Of a DNA stretch of 64,000 nt, positions 16,350 through 25,486 are shown in pieces. Source of the DNA: Streptomyces sp. M92 (lineage in GTDB: Bacteria; Actinomycetota; Actinomycetes; Streptomycetales; Streptomycetaceae). The translations under genes were made by a program, and so were the position numbers. How positions within the stretch are numbered: position 1 is the first letter of the stretch; each line of letters opens with the position of its first letter. The stretch is taken from NCBI RefSeq assembly GCF_028473745.1, contig NZ_CP101137.1, positions 682,001-746,000 of the forward strand. The letters are read 5' to 3'. The notes beneath the pieces were generated by a model. The model was given only the letters and a program-made list of their open reading frames with translations, was not told where the DNA came from and made no database searches.

Positions 16350-17807
16350 GTGTCCTCTCTCTTCCCGGCCCTGACCCCGGCTCCGACCGGCGCCGCGGCC
16401 GACCGGCCCGCCCTGCGGTTCGGCGAGCGCTCCCTGACGTACGCGCAACTGGCCGCCGCGGCGGGCGGCACCGCCGGACGCATCCGGGGGGCCGGCCGGG
16501 TCGCCGTCTGGGCGACCCCGGCGATGGAGACCGCCGTCGCCGTCGTCGCGGCGCTGCTGGCCGGGGTCCCCGCCGTACCGCTCAACCCGAAGTCCGGCGA
16601 CAAGGAACTGGCGCACATCCTGTCCGACAGCGGGCCGTCGCTGGTCCTCACGCCCCCGGGCGCCGAACTCCCGCCCGCGCTCGCCGCCCTGGAGCGGATC
16701 GACGTCGACGCGCACGCCACCGGCCCCGTCCCCGAGGACCGCGCCGAGGACGGTGACCCCGCCCTCGTCGTCTACACCTCCGGCACCACCGGCCCGCCCA
16801 AGGGCGCGGTGATCCCGAGGCGCGCGCTGGCGACGACGCTGGACGCGCTCGCCGACGCCTGGCAGTGGACCGGCGACGACGTGCTGGTGCAGGGGCTGCC
16901 GCTGTTCCACGTGCACGGGCTGGTGCTGGGTGTCCTCGGCCCGCTGCGGCGCGGCGGGTCCGTGCGGCACCTGGGCAGGTTCTCCACCGAGGGCGCGGCC
17001 CGCGAGCTGAACGACGGCGCGACGATGCTGTTCGGCGTACCGACGATGTACCACCGGATCGCCGAGTCGCTGCCCGGCGACCCGGAGCTGGCGAAGGCGC
17101 TGGCCGGGGCCCGGCTGCTGGTCTCCGGGTCGGCCGCGCTGCCCGTGCACGACCACGAGCGGATCGCCGCCGCCACCGGACGGCGGGTCATCGAGCGGTA
17201 CGGCATGACCGAGACGCTGATGAACACCAGCGTGCGGGCGGACGGCGAGCCGCGCGCCGGGACCGTGGGCGTGCCGCTGCCCGGCGTCGAGCTGCGGCTG
17301 GTGGAGGAGGACGGCACGCCGATCGCGGCCCTGGACGGGGAGAGCGTCGGCGAGATCCAGGTGCGCGGCCCGAACCTGTTCACCGAGTACCTGAACCGCC
17401 CCGACGCCACCGCCGCCGCCTTCACCCCCGACGGCTTCTTCCGCACCGGCGACATGGCGGTGCGCGACCCCGACGGCTATGTCCGCATCGTCGGCCGCAA
17501 GGCCACCGACCTGATCAAGAGCGGCGGATACAAGATCGGGGCCGGGGAGATCGAGAACGCGCTCCTCGAACACCCGGCGGTGCGGGAGGCCGCCGTCACC
17601 GGGGAGCCCGACCCGGACCTGGGCGAGCGGATCGTGGCGTGGATCGTACCCGCCGATCCGGCCTCACCGCCCGCCCTCCGGACACTGGCCGACCACGTCG
17701 CCGGGCGGCTGGCCCCGCACAAGCGGCCCCGTGTCGTGCGGCACGTGGACGCGCTGCCCCGCAACGACATGGGGAAGATCATGAAGCGGGCGCTGACCCA
17801 TGGCTGA
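16350..17807 (+). CDS. matB: Malonyl-CoA synthetase
   Basis: A 485-aa ANL-superfamily ligase that makes malonyl-CoA (and methylmalonyl-CoA) from the acid, ATP and CoA. The P-loop-like YTSGTTGPPKGAVIPR (about residues 142-157), the adenylate motif ERYGMTETLMN, and the C-terminal hinge and catalytic lysine (RIVGRKATDLIKSGGYKI, DMGKIMKRAL) are all present. Short length and the ERYGMTET form match characterised MatB enzymes. AAGGAG precedes the GTG at 16350. It overlaps the next gene by 8 bp. It supplies malonyl-CoA for polyketide and fatty-acid synthesis. Confidence 0.93.
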   Translation: MSSLFPALTPAPTGAAADRPALRFGERSLTYAQLAAAAGGTAGRIRGAGRVAVWATPAMETAVAVVAALLAGVPAVPLNPKSGDKELAHILSDSGPSLVLTPPGAELPPALAALERIDVDAHATGPVPEDRAEDGDPALVVYTSGTTGPPKGAVIPRRALATTLDALADAWQWTGDDVLVQGLPLFHVHGLVLGVLGPLRRGGSVRHLGRFSTEGAARELNDGATMLFGVPTMYHRIAESLPGDPELAKALAGARLLVSGSAALPVHDHERIAAATGRRVIERYGMTETLMNTSVRADGEPRAGTVGVPLPGVELRLVEEDGTPIAALDGESVGEIQVRGPNLFTEYLNRPDATAAAFTPDGFFRTGDMAVRDPDGYVRIVGRKATDLIKSGGYKIGAGEIENALLEHPAVREAAVTGEPDPDLGERIVAWIVPADPASPPALRTLADHVAGRLAPHKRPRVVRHVDALPRNDMGKIMKRALTHG

Positions 17808-19164
17808 CCGGCTGTCCGCACGCGCGTTCCTCGCCCTCGTCACGGACGACTTCCGTGAACTCCCCCACCCGCCCTCCCGGCCGGAGCCGCCCGACGGCCC
17901 CCTCGGCTGGCACGGCTACGACGCCTCCCGCGCCCGCGCCGCCGAGCGCACCGGCGAGGAGGAGTCCGTGGTCTGCGGCACCGGCCGCGTCGAGGGCACC
18001 CCGGCCGTACTGCTCGCCTTCGAGTTCGGCTTCCTCGGCGGCTCGCTCGGCCGGCGCACCGGCGACCGGCTGGAGGCCGCGTACACGTACGCCCGTGAAC
18101 ACCGGCTGCCGGTGGTGCCGTTGGTGGCGACCGGCGGCAGCCGGATGCAGGAGGGGATGCTCGCGCTGACCCAGCTCCAGCGGGTGGCCCGGCAGTCGGC
18201 GCTCACCCGGGAGGCCGGGCTGCCGCAGATCGCCGTACTGCGCGACCCGGCCACCGGCGGCGGCTGGGCGACGCTGGGGGCGGGAGCCGACGTGGTCCTC
18301 GCGCTGCCCGGCGCCCAGGTCGGTTTCGCCGGGTCCCGGGTCCGGCCGCCGGACGCCGACCCGGCGGCGTACACGGCCGAGGCGCAGGTGGCGGCGGGCA
18401 GCGCGGACGCGGTGGTGCCGGCCGGGGAGCTGCGCGCGACGCTGGGGCGGTGGCTGCGGCTGCTGACGACGCCGTCGGCGGAACCGGCGCCCGTGCCGGA
18501 GCCGCTGGGGGCGCGGGACCTGCCGGTGAGCGGCTGGGACGCGGTCCGGCGGGCCCGGTCGCCCGAACGCCCGCGCGCCGGGGCGTACCTGGACGCCTAC
18601 TTCACCCACCGCGTGGCCCTGTCCGGCGACCGCTGCGGCGGCACCGACCCGGACGGCGTGCTCTGCGGCTTCGGCGAGCACGCGGGCCGGACGGTGGCGT
18701 ACGCCGCCCAGACCGGGACGGCGACGCGTCCCGCCGGCTACCGCACCGCCGCCCGGCTGGTCCGGCTCGCGGACCGGCTCGGCGTCCCGGTGCTGACCCT
18801 GGTGGACACCCCGGGCGCGGCGGCCGACGCGGAGGCGGAGCGGCAGGGCGCGGGCCCGGCGATCGCCGACCTGTTCGCCGCGCTGGCGTCGGTGACGACG
18901 CCGGTGACGACGCTGCTGATCGGCGAGGGCGGCTCGGGCGGGGCGCTGGCGCTGGCCGCGCCCGGCCGCACCTGGGCCACGCCGGACAGCTACTTCTCCG
19001 TCATCGCGCCGGAGCTCGCGGCGGCGATCCTGAAGCGGGGACCGGAGGAGACCGAGGCGACGGCCGGGCAACTGCGCCTGCGGACACAGGACTTGGCGGA
19101 GCTGGGAGTGATCCGAACAGGCGATCAGTTGTTCCCTGGAACAGGTGATCGTCGATCGGAATGA
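17800..19164 (+). CDS. Acyl-CoA carboxyltransferase with fused beta and alpha halves
   Basis: A 454-aa crotonase-fold carboxyltransferase. The first half contains LLAFEFGFLGGSLGRRTGDR and ATGGSRMQEGMLAL, the second LTLVDTPGAAADAEAERQG, LIGEGGSGGALAL and YFSVIAPELAAAIL, i.e. the AccD-like and AccA-like halves in one chain. It is fused in matB's operon by an 8-bp overlap. Possible roles are malonyl-CoA decarboxylation/carboxyl transfer or acetyl-CoA carboxylation with a biotin protein encoded elsewhere. No biotin carboxylase or carrier gene is nearby. Substrate is inferred from the malonate context. Confidence 0.82.
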   Translation: MADRLSARAFLALVTDDFRELPHPPSRPEPPDGPLGWHGYDASRARAAERTGEEESVVCGTGRVEGTPAVLLAFEFGFLGGSLGRRTGDRLEAAYTYAREHRLPVVPLVATGGSRMQEGMLALTQLQRVARQSALTREAGLPQIAVLRDPATGGGWATLGAGADVVLALPGAQVGFAGSRVRPPDADPAAYTAEAQVAAGSADAVVPAGELRATLGRWLRLLTTPSAEPAPVPEPLGARDLPVSGWDAVRRARSPERPRAGAYLDAYFTHRVALSGDRCGGTDPDGVLCGFGEHAGRTVAYAAQTGTATRPAGYRTAARLVRLADRLGVPVLTLVDTPGAAADAEAERQGAGPAIADLFAALASVTTPVTTLLIGEGGSGGALALAAPGRTWATPDSYFSVIAPELAAAILKRGPEETEATAGQLRLRTQDLAELGVIRTGDQLFPGTGDRRSE

Positions 19165-19226
19165 CGCATGTGACTGCAGCGACCAACGATACTTACGGTG
19201 TGCAAGCGACGGGCTGCAGACCGTAG

Positions 19227-19270
19227 TTGACGCACATGTCCCAAGTAGCAGTAGGTCCTAGCAGTAGGTC
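19227..19270 (+). promoter_or_regulatory. Possible promoter and direct repeats before the 19-aa gene
   Basis: TTGACG at 19227 resembles a -35 box, with TAGGTC 19 bases on. TAGCAGTAGGTC is present twice in tandem (19246-19257 and 19259-19270), ending about 32 bp before the peptide start. The promoter assignment is weak; the direct repeat is exact. Confidence 0.3.
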
Positions 19271-19302
19271 CCACACAGCACAGCGCAAGGAGCTGCACGA
19301 TC

Positions 19303-19362
19303 ATGAACCTTCTCACCGACATCCTCGCCGGTCTCGTCCACTTCGTCGGCTGGCTGGTCTGA
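19303..19362 (+). CDS. Very small hydrophobic peptide (19 aa)
   Basis: A 20-codon frame (MNLLTDILAGLVHFVGWLV, then TGA) with a strong AAGGAG ribosome site eight bases before the ATG, its own upstream region of about 140 bp, and a hairpin 18 bases after the stop. One side of a helix would carry L, I, V, F and W; only Asp6 is charged and His13 is the sole other polar site of note. It could be a single membrane-spanning peptide, a toxin-like or PSM-like amphipathic helix, or a leader peptide. Supported by ribosome site plus terminator, not by homology. Confidence 0.55.
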   Translation: MNLLTDILAGLVHFVGWLV

Positions 19363-19380
19363 CGGTCCGAGAAACCAGGC

Positions 19381-19413
19381 GGCGCCGCCACCCCGTCCCA
19401 GGGAGGCGGCGCC
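19381..19413. terminator. Bidirectional hairpin terminator
   Basis: GGCGCCGCC (19381-19389) pairs with GGCGGCGCC (19405-19413). It lies between the 19-aa peptide gene and the convergent S8 protease gene (stop at 19423) and could serve both. There is no U-tract, as is common in Streptomyces. Confidence 0.65.
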
Positions 19414-19422
19414 GTCCGCGTG

Positions 19423-22400
19423 TCAGCGCACGGCCACGGCCCGCACGATCTCCTGCGTGACCGAGCCGCCCCGGTCGTCGCTCGCCGAGGCCCGCAGCGA
19501 GACGTGCTCCGCGTCGCGGGGCACCCTCAGCGTCCCGTGCCAGGACGCCTCCCCGTCACCGCCGCGCAGCCCGACCTGCTGCCAGGTCTTCCCGTCGTCG
19601 TACGACACCTCCAGCTTTCCGCCGTCGATCGTCCCGGCGTCCGGGGCACCGGCCACGTGCTCGGCGCCGATCCCGACCCGCAGCTTCTTCCCGCCGCGCA
19701 CCTTCCCCGCGAGGTCGGTGTCCACGTCGAAGGAGAGGTTGATCAACGGGAGGTAGGTCCAGCGGTCCTCCGGCGTGGCCGCCGAGCGGAAGGTCCACTC
19801 CGCGCGGCCCTCGGTCGCCGGCGACCAGCGCCCGGCGTCGAGCGCGGTCTCGGTGACGAGCCTGTACGTGCGCTCGTCGGCCGGCGCGTCCCAGACGTAC
19901 GCGGCGGAAGACGGGCCCTGGTCGACCAGTTCGCCGTCCAGGTACACGGACGTCGTCTGCGTCATCCCGCTGCCCTCGCTCCACACGTCGCCGAAGCCGG
20001 TGTGGTCGGGGCCGGAGTCGCCCCAGCCCGGCGCGTTCAGCTTGAGCTGGTTGCCGGCCCGCTGCTGGCCCCAGCCGAGACCGGTGCCGAGGTAGGGGTG
20101 CCACACCGGCTTGAACCAGTCCAGGCCGGTACGCGAGCCGCCCTCGTACCGGACCGTGCCCGACCGCTGCTCCAGCGCGCCGTCGGCGGTCGTCACGGAC
20201 TCGTGCCACAGCTGGCCGGGCCCGGTCGACACGTACTCGGTGCGCTCGGCCGGGAAGTCGATCCGCTCCTTGAAGCCGAGGCCGATCGGGAAGGTGTCGG
20301 TGATGGAGTACCGGAACTCGCCGCCGCCCGCGGGCTCGGCCGCGTGGTACCTGGCCCGCAGGGTGGCCAGGTCGCGGCGGCCCGGCTCATAGGTGAGGTC
20401 CCGGTCGGGCACGGCGCCGCGATGGCCCTCGGAGAGGTCGTAGGTGTACGGCGTGTTGCGCGTCCCGGTCATGTCGACGCGCCCGGCGTCCCGCAGCCGC
20501 TCGGCGTCGGCCGCGCTCACCGTGGCGATCTGCAGCGGCCGGTCGGCGTTGTCGTCCGTGCCCCACCAGGACATCAGCCGCCCGGGGGTGTCGTCGGTGA
20601 CGAACAGCGCCTTCACGCCCGCGTCCTGCGCGGCCCGCGCCAGCGCCGCCGGCTCGGTGTCCCCGGTCAGCTCGGCGAGGACCGCCTCGCCCCGCACGCC
20701 CTCGGGGAAGGGCCCGTCCCCGACGTCGGTCAGCGACAGTCGGGTGCGGCCCTCGATCAGGGTGCCGCCCGACTGGACGGCGGCGTCACCGATCCCCCGG
20801 ACCTCCAGCAGCGGCTTGCCGAGCCGCCACACCGTCCGGTACTCGAAACCGCCCTCGGTGACCTTCTCGCCGGTGGGCGCGGCGAAGACGCTGTCGTAGG
20901 TCAGGGGAACCTGCACCGCGCCGAACAGGTCGGAGCCGTTCGCGCTGCGGTCGAACTCCATGATCAGCTGCCGGGTCTCGGTGCGCTCGCGGACGTCGGC
21001 GCTGATCTCGCGCAGCTCACGGCCGTCGAGGGTGATCTCGCGGTCCCGGTCGACGACGACCTCGGGGGCGGCGAGGAAGCCGAGTCCGAGCGAGTCGGCG
21101 CCGTGGCTGCCGCGCACGTCGAGGAAGGAGGTCAGGCTGTACGTCCCCGGCACGAGGCGCAGTTCTAGGGTGCCGGAGTCGCCGACGTGCGCGGGGAAGG
21201 GGTCGACGCCCTCGGCGAGGCGCTGGACGGTCAGGTCGGCGGCGGTGGCGGCACCGTCGCGGTCCTTGACGTGGACGGTGAGCGTGTACCGCTCCTCCTC
21301 CTTCACCAGTCCGAACGCCGTGTGCGCGACGGGCGTGCCGTCCGCGCCGGTCGCCACGATCCGGCCGCTGGTCTGCCCGACCGGGGCCTTGGCGCCGTCG
21401 CCGGTCACGGTGGTGGCGGCGGTGCCGCGGGCGGGCACGGTGAGGGTGGTGTCGGCGAGGGTGGCGACGCCGTCCGGGGCGCCCTGCACGGACAGCTTCA
21501 ACTCGACGTCGGTGTCGGAGGAGTTGGTGTAGGTGACGGTTCGGGTGACCGGCTTGTTGGCGTCGTAGGGCCAGGAGTGGAAGCCCAGGTCGGCGCTTCC
21601 GGTGGCGGTGACCTCGGCGCCGATGGCGTCCGGCACGCTGACCCGGCCGGCGCCCAGTCGGTAGGCGGAGGCGTCGAGTTGCTTCGAGGTGGACATCAGC
21701 GCGCTCTTGAGCTGCGCGCCGCTCCAGTCGGGGTGCCGCTGGGCGAGCAGGGCGGCCACACCGGAGACGTGCGGCGTCGCCATCGACGTACCGTCCATGG
21801 AGGTGTAGTCGCCGCTGCCCTCGGCGAGCCGGGAGCGGGCGGCGAGGATGCCGACGCCCGGGGCGGACAGGTCGGGCTTGAGGGCGTTGTCCCCGTACCG
21901 GGGGCCGGCGCTGGTGAACCAGGCGGCCCGGTCGGCGGAGTCGACGGCGCCCACGGTCAGCGCGGCGTCGGCGGCGGCGGGCGAGCCGATGGAGGACGGG
22001 GCGCCGGTGTTGCCCGCCGCGATCACGAACAGCGCGCCGGTCTCGGCGGACAGGGTGTTGACGGCCTGCGCCATCGGGTCGGTGCCGTCGCTGGGCTCGG
22101 TGGAGCCGAGGCTCATGGAGACGATGTCGGCGTCCACGTCCCGGGCCGCCCACTCCATGCCCGCGATGATCTCGGACTCACTGCCGAAGCCCTCGTCGGA
22201 CAGGACCTTGCCGACGGCGAGGGTGGCGCCGGGCGCGACGCCCTTCTCCTTGCCGTCGGAGGCCGCGCCGCTGCCGCCGACGGTGGAGGCGACGTGCGTG
22301 CCGTGGCCGTGCCGGTCGGCGACCTCCTCGCCCGGTATGAAGCTGCGGCTCTCGGCGACGCGGCCCGCCAGGTCGGGGTGGCCGGCGTCCACGCCGCTGT

Positions 22401-23097
22401 CCAGCACGGCGACGGTGACGCCCTCGCCGGTGAGCCCGGCCTCCCAGGCCTCGGGCGTGCCGATCTGGGTGTTGGACTCGGCCATGGTGGCGGTGACCCG
22501 CCCGTCGAGCCACACGGCGTCGACGGCGGAGCCCCGACGGGTGAATTCCCGCCAGAACGTACGCCCCTTGTCCGCATCGACGGCGGCCCCGCGCACGCTG
22601 GGCAGCGACCGCGTCCGCTCGGCCCCCTTCAGGACGGCGGCCCGCGCGCCCTTCTCGTAGGTCACGATCAGCGGCAGTTCGCCGGTCTCGGTGTCGGCGA
22701 GCCCCTGCTCCAGCAGCGCCCCGACGTCGAAGAGCCGTTCGTCGAGGCTGCCGTCGCGCAGGTGGGGCAGCGCCTCGTCGGGCACGACCAGCATGCGCCC
22801 GTCGCTGCTGCGGGTGTGCACCGCGCCGGTGGCGCCCTTCGGCCGCTCGACCGTGACGGTCTTCCGGCCACCGCCGAGGTCGCCGACGGTCACCCGGTCG
22901 CCGGTGACGAGGGTGACGGTGCGGGTGCCGTCACGGGCGGCGCCTTCACGGGCCTCGGTGCGGGCGTCGGCGGCCTGGGTGCGGCCGGCCGCCGCTCCGG
23001 GCGGCTCCTGCGCCGCCGCCGCTCCGGCCGGCAGCAGCGCGATCACGAGCCCCGCCGACAGGAGGGTCGCCCCGCGTCTGACTGGTCCTGTGCTCAT
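19423..23097 (-). CDS. Large secreted subtilisin-family (S8) serine protease
   Basis: A 1224-aa secreted protease. Signal peptide: basic start, LLSAGLVIALLPAGAAAA core, cleavage near residue 29. An inhibitor-like propeptide extends to about residue 190. The catalytic triad is Asp233 (AVLDSGVDAGHPD), His265 (GHGTHVAST) and Ser438 (DGTSMATPHVSG), with the oxyanion Asn in FVIAAGNTG. About 750 residues of beta-rich C-terminal domains follow. They begin with a Fn3-like segment (RTVTYTNSSDTDVELKLSV) and include a PA-like region around LARAAQDAGVKALFVTDD. It has no neighbours in the same operon. Probably an extracellular scavenging protease. Confidence 0.93.
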   Translation of the reverse strand: MSTGPVRRGATLLSAGLVIALLPAGAAAAQEPPGAAAGRTQAADARTEAREGAARDGTRTVTLVTGDRVTVGDLGGGRKTVTVERPKGATGAVHTRSSDGRMLVVPDEALPHLRDGSLDERLFDVGALLEQGLADTETGELPLIVTYEKGARAAVLKGAERTRSLPSVRGAAVDADKGRTFWREFTRRGSAVDAVWLDGRVTATMAESNTQIGTPEAWEAGLTGEGVTVAVLDSGVDAGHPDLAGRVAESRSFIPGEEVADRHGHGTHVASTVGGSGAASDGKEKGVAPGATLAVGKVLSDEGFGSESEIIAGMEWAARDVDADIVSMSLGSTEPSDGTDPMAQAVNTLSAETGALFVIAAGNTGAPSSIGSPAAADAALTVGAVDSADRAAWFTSAGPRYGDNALKPDLSAPGVGILAARSRLAEGSGDYTSMDGTSMATPHVSGVAALLAQRHPDWSGAQLKSALMSTSKQLDASAYRLGAGRVSVPDAIGAEVTATGSADLGFHSWPYDANKPVTRTVTYTNSSDTDVELKLSVQGAPDGVATLADTTLTVPARGTAATTVTGDGAKAPVGQTSGRIVATGADGTPVAHTAFGLVKEEERYTLTVHVKDRDGAATAADLTVQRLAEGVDPFPAHVGDSGTLELRLVPGTYSLTSFLDVRGSHGADSLGLGFLAAPEVVVDRDREITLDGRELREISADVRERTETRQLIMEFDRSANGSDLFGAVQVPLTYDSVFAAPTGEKVTEGGFEYRTVWRLGKPLLEVRGIGDAAVQSGGTLIEGRTRLSLTDVGDGPFPEGVRGEAVLAELTGDTEPAALARAAQDAGVKALFVTDDTPGRLMSWWGTDDNADRPLQIATVSAADAERLRDAGRVDMTGTRNTPYTYDLSEGHRGAVPDRDLTYEPGRRDLATLRARYHAAEPAGGGEFRYSITDTFPIGLGFKERIDFPAERTEYVSTGPGQLWHESVTTADGALEQRSGTVRYEGGSRTGLDWFKPVWHPYLGTGLGWGQQRAGNQLKLNAPGWGDSGPDHTGFGDVWSEGSGMTQTTSVYLDGELVDQGPSSAAYVWDAPADERTYRLVTETALDAGRWSPATEGRAEWTFRSAATPEDRWTYLPLINLSFDVDTDLAGKVRGGKKLRVGIGAEHVAGAPDAGTIDGGKLEVSYDDGKTWQQVGLRGGDGEASWHGTLRVPRDAEHVSLRASASDDRGGSVTQEIVRAVAVR

Positions 23098-23323
23098 CCA
23101 CGTCTCTCTTCGTGTCGTCGTAGAGTGCTGTGACGAGTGCTGAGAGCAGTCTCAGGGGGCTTGCGGGGCTGGTGAGTTGACCAAGGGTGGCGGTTTGGCG
23201 CCCTGGCGGGTTTCCGCCAGCCCCGCTCGGCACCGGCGGCGGCGAGCGGGACACCGTCAAGTACCGTCCGTCACAATGAGGTTCCGCACGGGTACGCACG
23301 GCGAACGGGGAGCGAACGGCGTC

Positions 23324-23710
23324 ATGGACCGGTTGGTCGAGTTCAGCACCGAGGACGGTGCGCTGGTGGTCGTCGAGGGCGTCGAGGACGAGGACGGCGC
23401 GCGGCTGGTCTCGCGCGGCGACGGTCCGGCCCGGGCGGCCCGCACCTTCGAGGGGTCCCTGGAGGGCGTGCGGGCCGCCGCCGCGTCCGCGCTGCGGGTG
23501 TTCCGGGACGGCTCGCTCAGACCCGACTCGGTGGAGCTGGAGTTCGGGGTCAGGCTGACCGCGGAGACCGGCGCGGTCATCGCGAAGGGCGCGGCCGAGG
23601 GGCATCTGGTCGTGCGGCTGAGCTGGTCGCCCCGGCCCGCGGAGGATTCCGGAGGTGGCCCCGGGGGCTTGCGGGACGCCGGTGGGCCGGACGCCGCCGG
23701 CCGGTCATGA
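23324..23710 (+). CDS. Trypsin-co-occurring domain 1 (TCO1) protein of the VMAP system
   Basis: A 128-aa protein, first gene of the four-gene system. It shares with the 342-719 paralogue a first strand LVEFSTEDGALVVVE, a middle helix (LEGVRAAAASALRVFRD) and the closing SVELEFGVRLTAETGAVIAKG strand, followed by a disordered Gly/Pro tail. I use the ATG at 23324 (GGGGAG upstream); an ATG at 23277 would add a non-conserved leader. The stop overlaps the protease start (ATGA), so the pair is co-translated. The family is known from comparative genomics to travel with trypsin-like proteases; function unproven. Confidence 0.8.
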   Translation: MDRLVEFSTEDGALVVVEGVEDEDGARLVSRGDGPARAARTFEGSLEGVRAAAASALRVFRDGSLRPDSVELEFGVRLTAETGAVIAKGAAEGHLVVRLSWSPRPAEDSGGGPGGLRDAGGPDAAGRS

Positions 23711-25368
23711 GCGGTGCCGCGTGGCACGCCCGCGTCGAGTGCGGCAAGGAGGTCGGCGCCGGGTTCCTCGTCTCGGGGCGCCGGCTGCTCACCTGCGCCC
23801 ATGTCGTCAGGTGGAGCGAGGACGCCCCGGTCACGGTGACCTTCCCGGGCCACCGGGGGCTGGGCGAGCTGTCCGCGACGGTCGCCGTGCACGGCGGCTG
23901 GCGGGGCGGCGCCGCCGACCGGGGCGACCTGGTCGTACTCGAGCTGGAGCGCGAAGTGCCGCTCGCCCCGGCCGTCTTCGCCCGCCCCGGCGCGGAACGG
24001 ACCGCGCCCGCACCCGAGCTGGTCGCCTACGGCTTCCCGAAGGGGTACGACGAGGGCATGCTCGCCTCCTACCGTGCCCTGCCGGGCCCGCTCATCTCGG
24101 ACGAGTGGGTCCAGCTGGAGGCGCTGACGGGGCACGGGCAGCCGCTGGCGGCCGGGTTCAGCGGGGCGGCGGTGACGCTGGCCGACGGGACGGTCGTCGG
24201 CATGGTCTCCGCGGTCGCGGGCGCCAGGGACGTGCGCGTCGGGCGGATGCTGCCGGTCGAGGTCATGGCGCGCTACTGGCCAGAGCTCGGCGAACTGGTC
24301 CCCACCCCCGGGCACCGGCCGGACGCGCGCCGGCGGCTGTACGCGCTGGTGCGCCGGGCCGAGGAGACGGGCCTGGCCTGCGATCCGAACCGGCTGTACG
24401 TCTCCGCCATGGACGCCTTCGCCCCACCGCCCCCGCAGGGCGGTTTCGCCTCCCTGCGCCAGGCCGCCGCCTACGTCCAGTGGGAGGTGACGGAGCCGGA
24501 CGCCGTGGCCCGATTCGCCGACCGGCTGGAGCGGCGGCTGGCGGAAGGGCGGTCCGCGCCGCCGCGTCCCGCGACGTGGTCGCCCATCGTCGTGGAGATC
24601 GACCACAGCGGCGCCGGCGCCGACCAGGTCACCGTCGAGGTGTCCGCCTACCGGGACGGGCAGCGCCGCCCCGTGGCCTCGCGCCGGATGGCCCGCAGCG
24701 CGGTGCGGGCCTTCGTGCAGGAACGCATCGACGAGGCGTTCACCCAGCTCGACCCCGGCGCCGAGGAACTGCTCACCTTCGTCCTGCCGCGCGAGTGGCT
24801 GAACGAACCGGTCGCGCACTGGGCGTGCAGCGAGGACGATCCCACCCCGCTCGGCTGCGCCTACCCGCTGGTCGTCACCGACCGGTACCGCCACCGCAGC
24901 GGACGGCTGCGCCACCAGCTGCGCAAGCGGTGGCGCAAGCTCGCCGTCAGCCCGGGCGGCACGCTGCACCGCGTCGACTGCGGCACCCCGGAGCGGCCGG
25001 CCGGACTGCGCAGGCGGCTGCGGGACGACGCGGAACTGGCCGGTTTCGCCGCGCCGCCCACGACGGCCCGGGAGCACTTCGAGGTCGGCCTCAACCTGCC
25101 CGTGCCCGTACTGCTGTGGCCGCGCGCGGGCTGCCCCGGCGACGGGCACGACGGCGACTGCTCCGGCACCGCGTTCCTCGACGAACTCGCCGTGTCCGTG
25201 GCGGGGGTCCCGCCCTCCGAACTCCCCCGCCTGGTGATGGAGCTGCGCGAGACGGCGGACGCGGCCGACGATCCGGACGGGCACTGGGCGAGGGACCTCC
25301 AGCTGCTGTGGGACGACCCCCGCTGCTTCGCCGAACCCGCCGCCCTGCTCCACTCACCCGTCGCCTGA
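23707..25368 (+). CDS. Trypsin-like protease with EAD and VMAP-C domains
   Basis: A 553-aa multidomain protein. The trypsin domain (residues about 10-185) has an intact triad: His32 (LLTCAHVV), Asp74 (DRGDLVVLEL) and Ser152 (AAGFSGAAV). Residues about 200-280 form a small helical death-like adaptor (RRRLYALVRRAEETGL to VARFADRLERRL), consistent with an effector-associated domain. The C-terminal 270 residues carry FVLPREWLNEPVAHWAC and FEVGLNLPVPVLLWPR, matching the vWA-MoxR-associated protein C-terminal domain. No signal peptide, so it acts in the cytoplasm. The domain set suggests a protease released or activated by the MoxR ATPase next door. Confidence 0.85.
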   Translation: MSGAAWHARVECGKEVGAGFLVSGRRLLTCAHVVRWSEDAPVTVTFPGHRGLGELSATVAVHGGWRGGAADRGDLVVLELEREVPLAPAVFARPGAERTAPAPELVAYGFPKGYDEGMLASYRALPGPLISDEWVQLEALTGHGQPLAAGFSGAAVTLADGTVVGMVSAVAGARDVRVGRMLPVEVMARYWPELGELVPTPGHRPDARRRLYALVRRAEETGLACDPNRLYVSAMDAFAPPPPQGGFASLRQAAAYVQWEVTEPDAVARFADRLERRLAEGRSAPPRPATWSPIVVEIDHSGAGADQVTVEVSAYRDGQRRPVASRRMARSAVRAFVQERIDEAFTQLDPGAEELLTFVLPREWLNEPVAHWACSEDDPTPLGCAYPLVVTDRYRHRSGRLRHQLRKRWRKLAVSPGGTLHRVDCGTPERPAGLRRRLRDDAELAGFAAPPTTAREHFEVGLNLPVPVLLWPRAGCPGDGHDGDCSGTAFLDELAVSVAGVPPSELPRLVMELRETADAADDPDGHWARDLQLLWDDPRCFAEPAALLHSPVA

Positions 25369-25486
25369 GGCCGCCCGCCCCGAAAAGACCCGGGCCCCCG
25401 GACCTCCGAACCCCGAACCCCCGCCCCCCCCGACCCCCCGACCCCCAGGAACCACCCGCCGTACCGACCGCTCGGAGAGAAGAACC

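Noticed and set aside
25369..25486. C-rich spacer between protease and MoxR genes as a possible regulatory RNA
   Set aside because: It is low-complexity polypyrimidine without a clear stem; only the ribosome site at its end is convincing.
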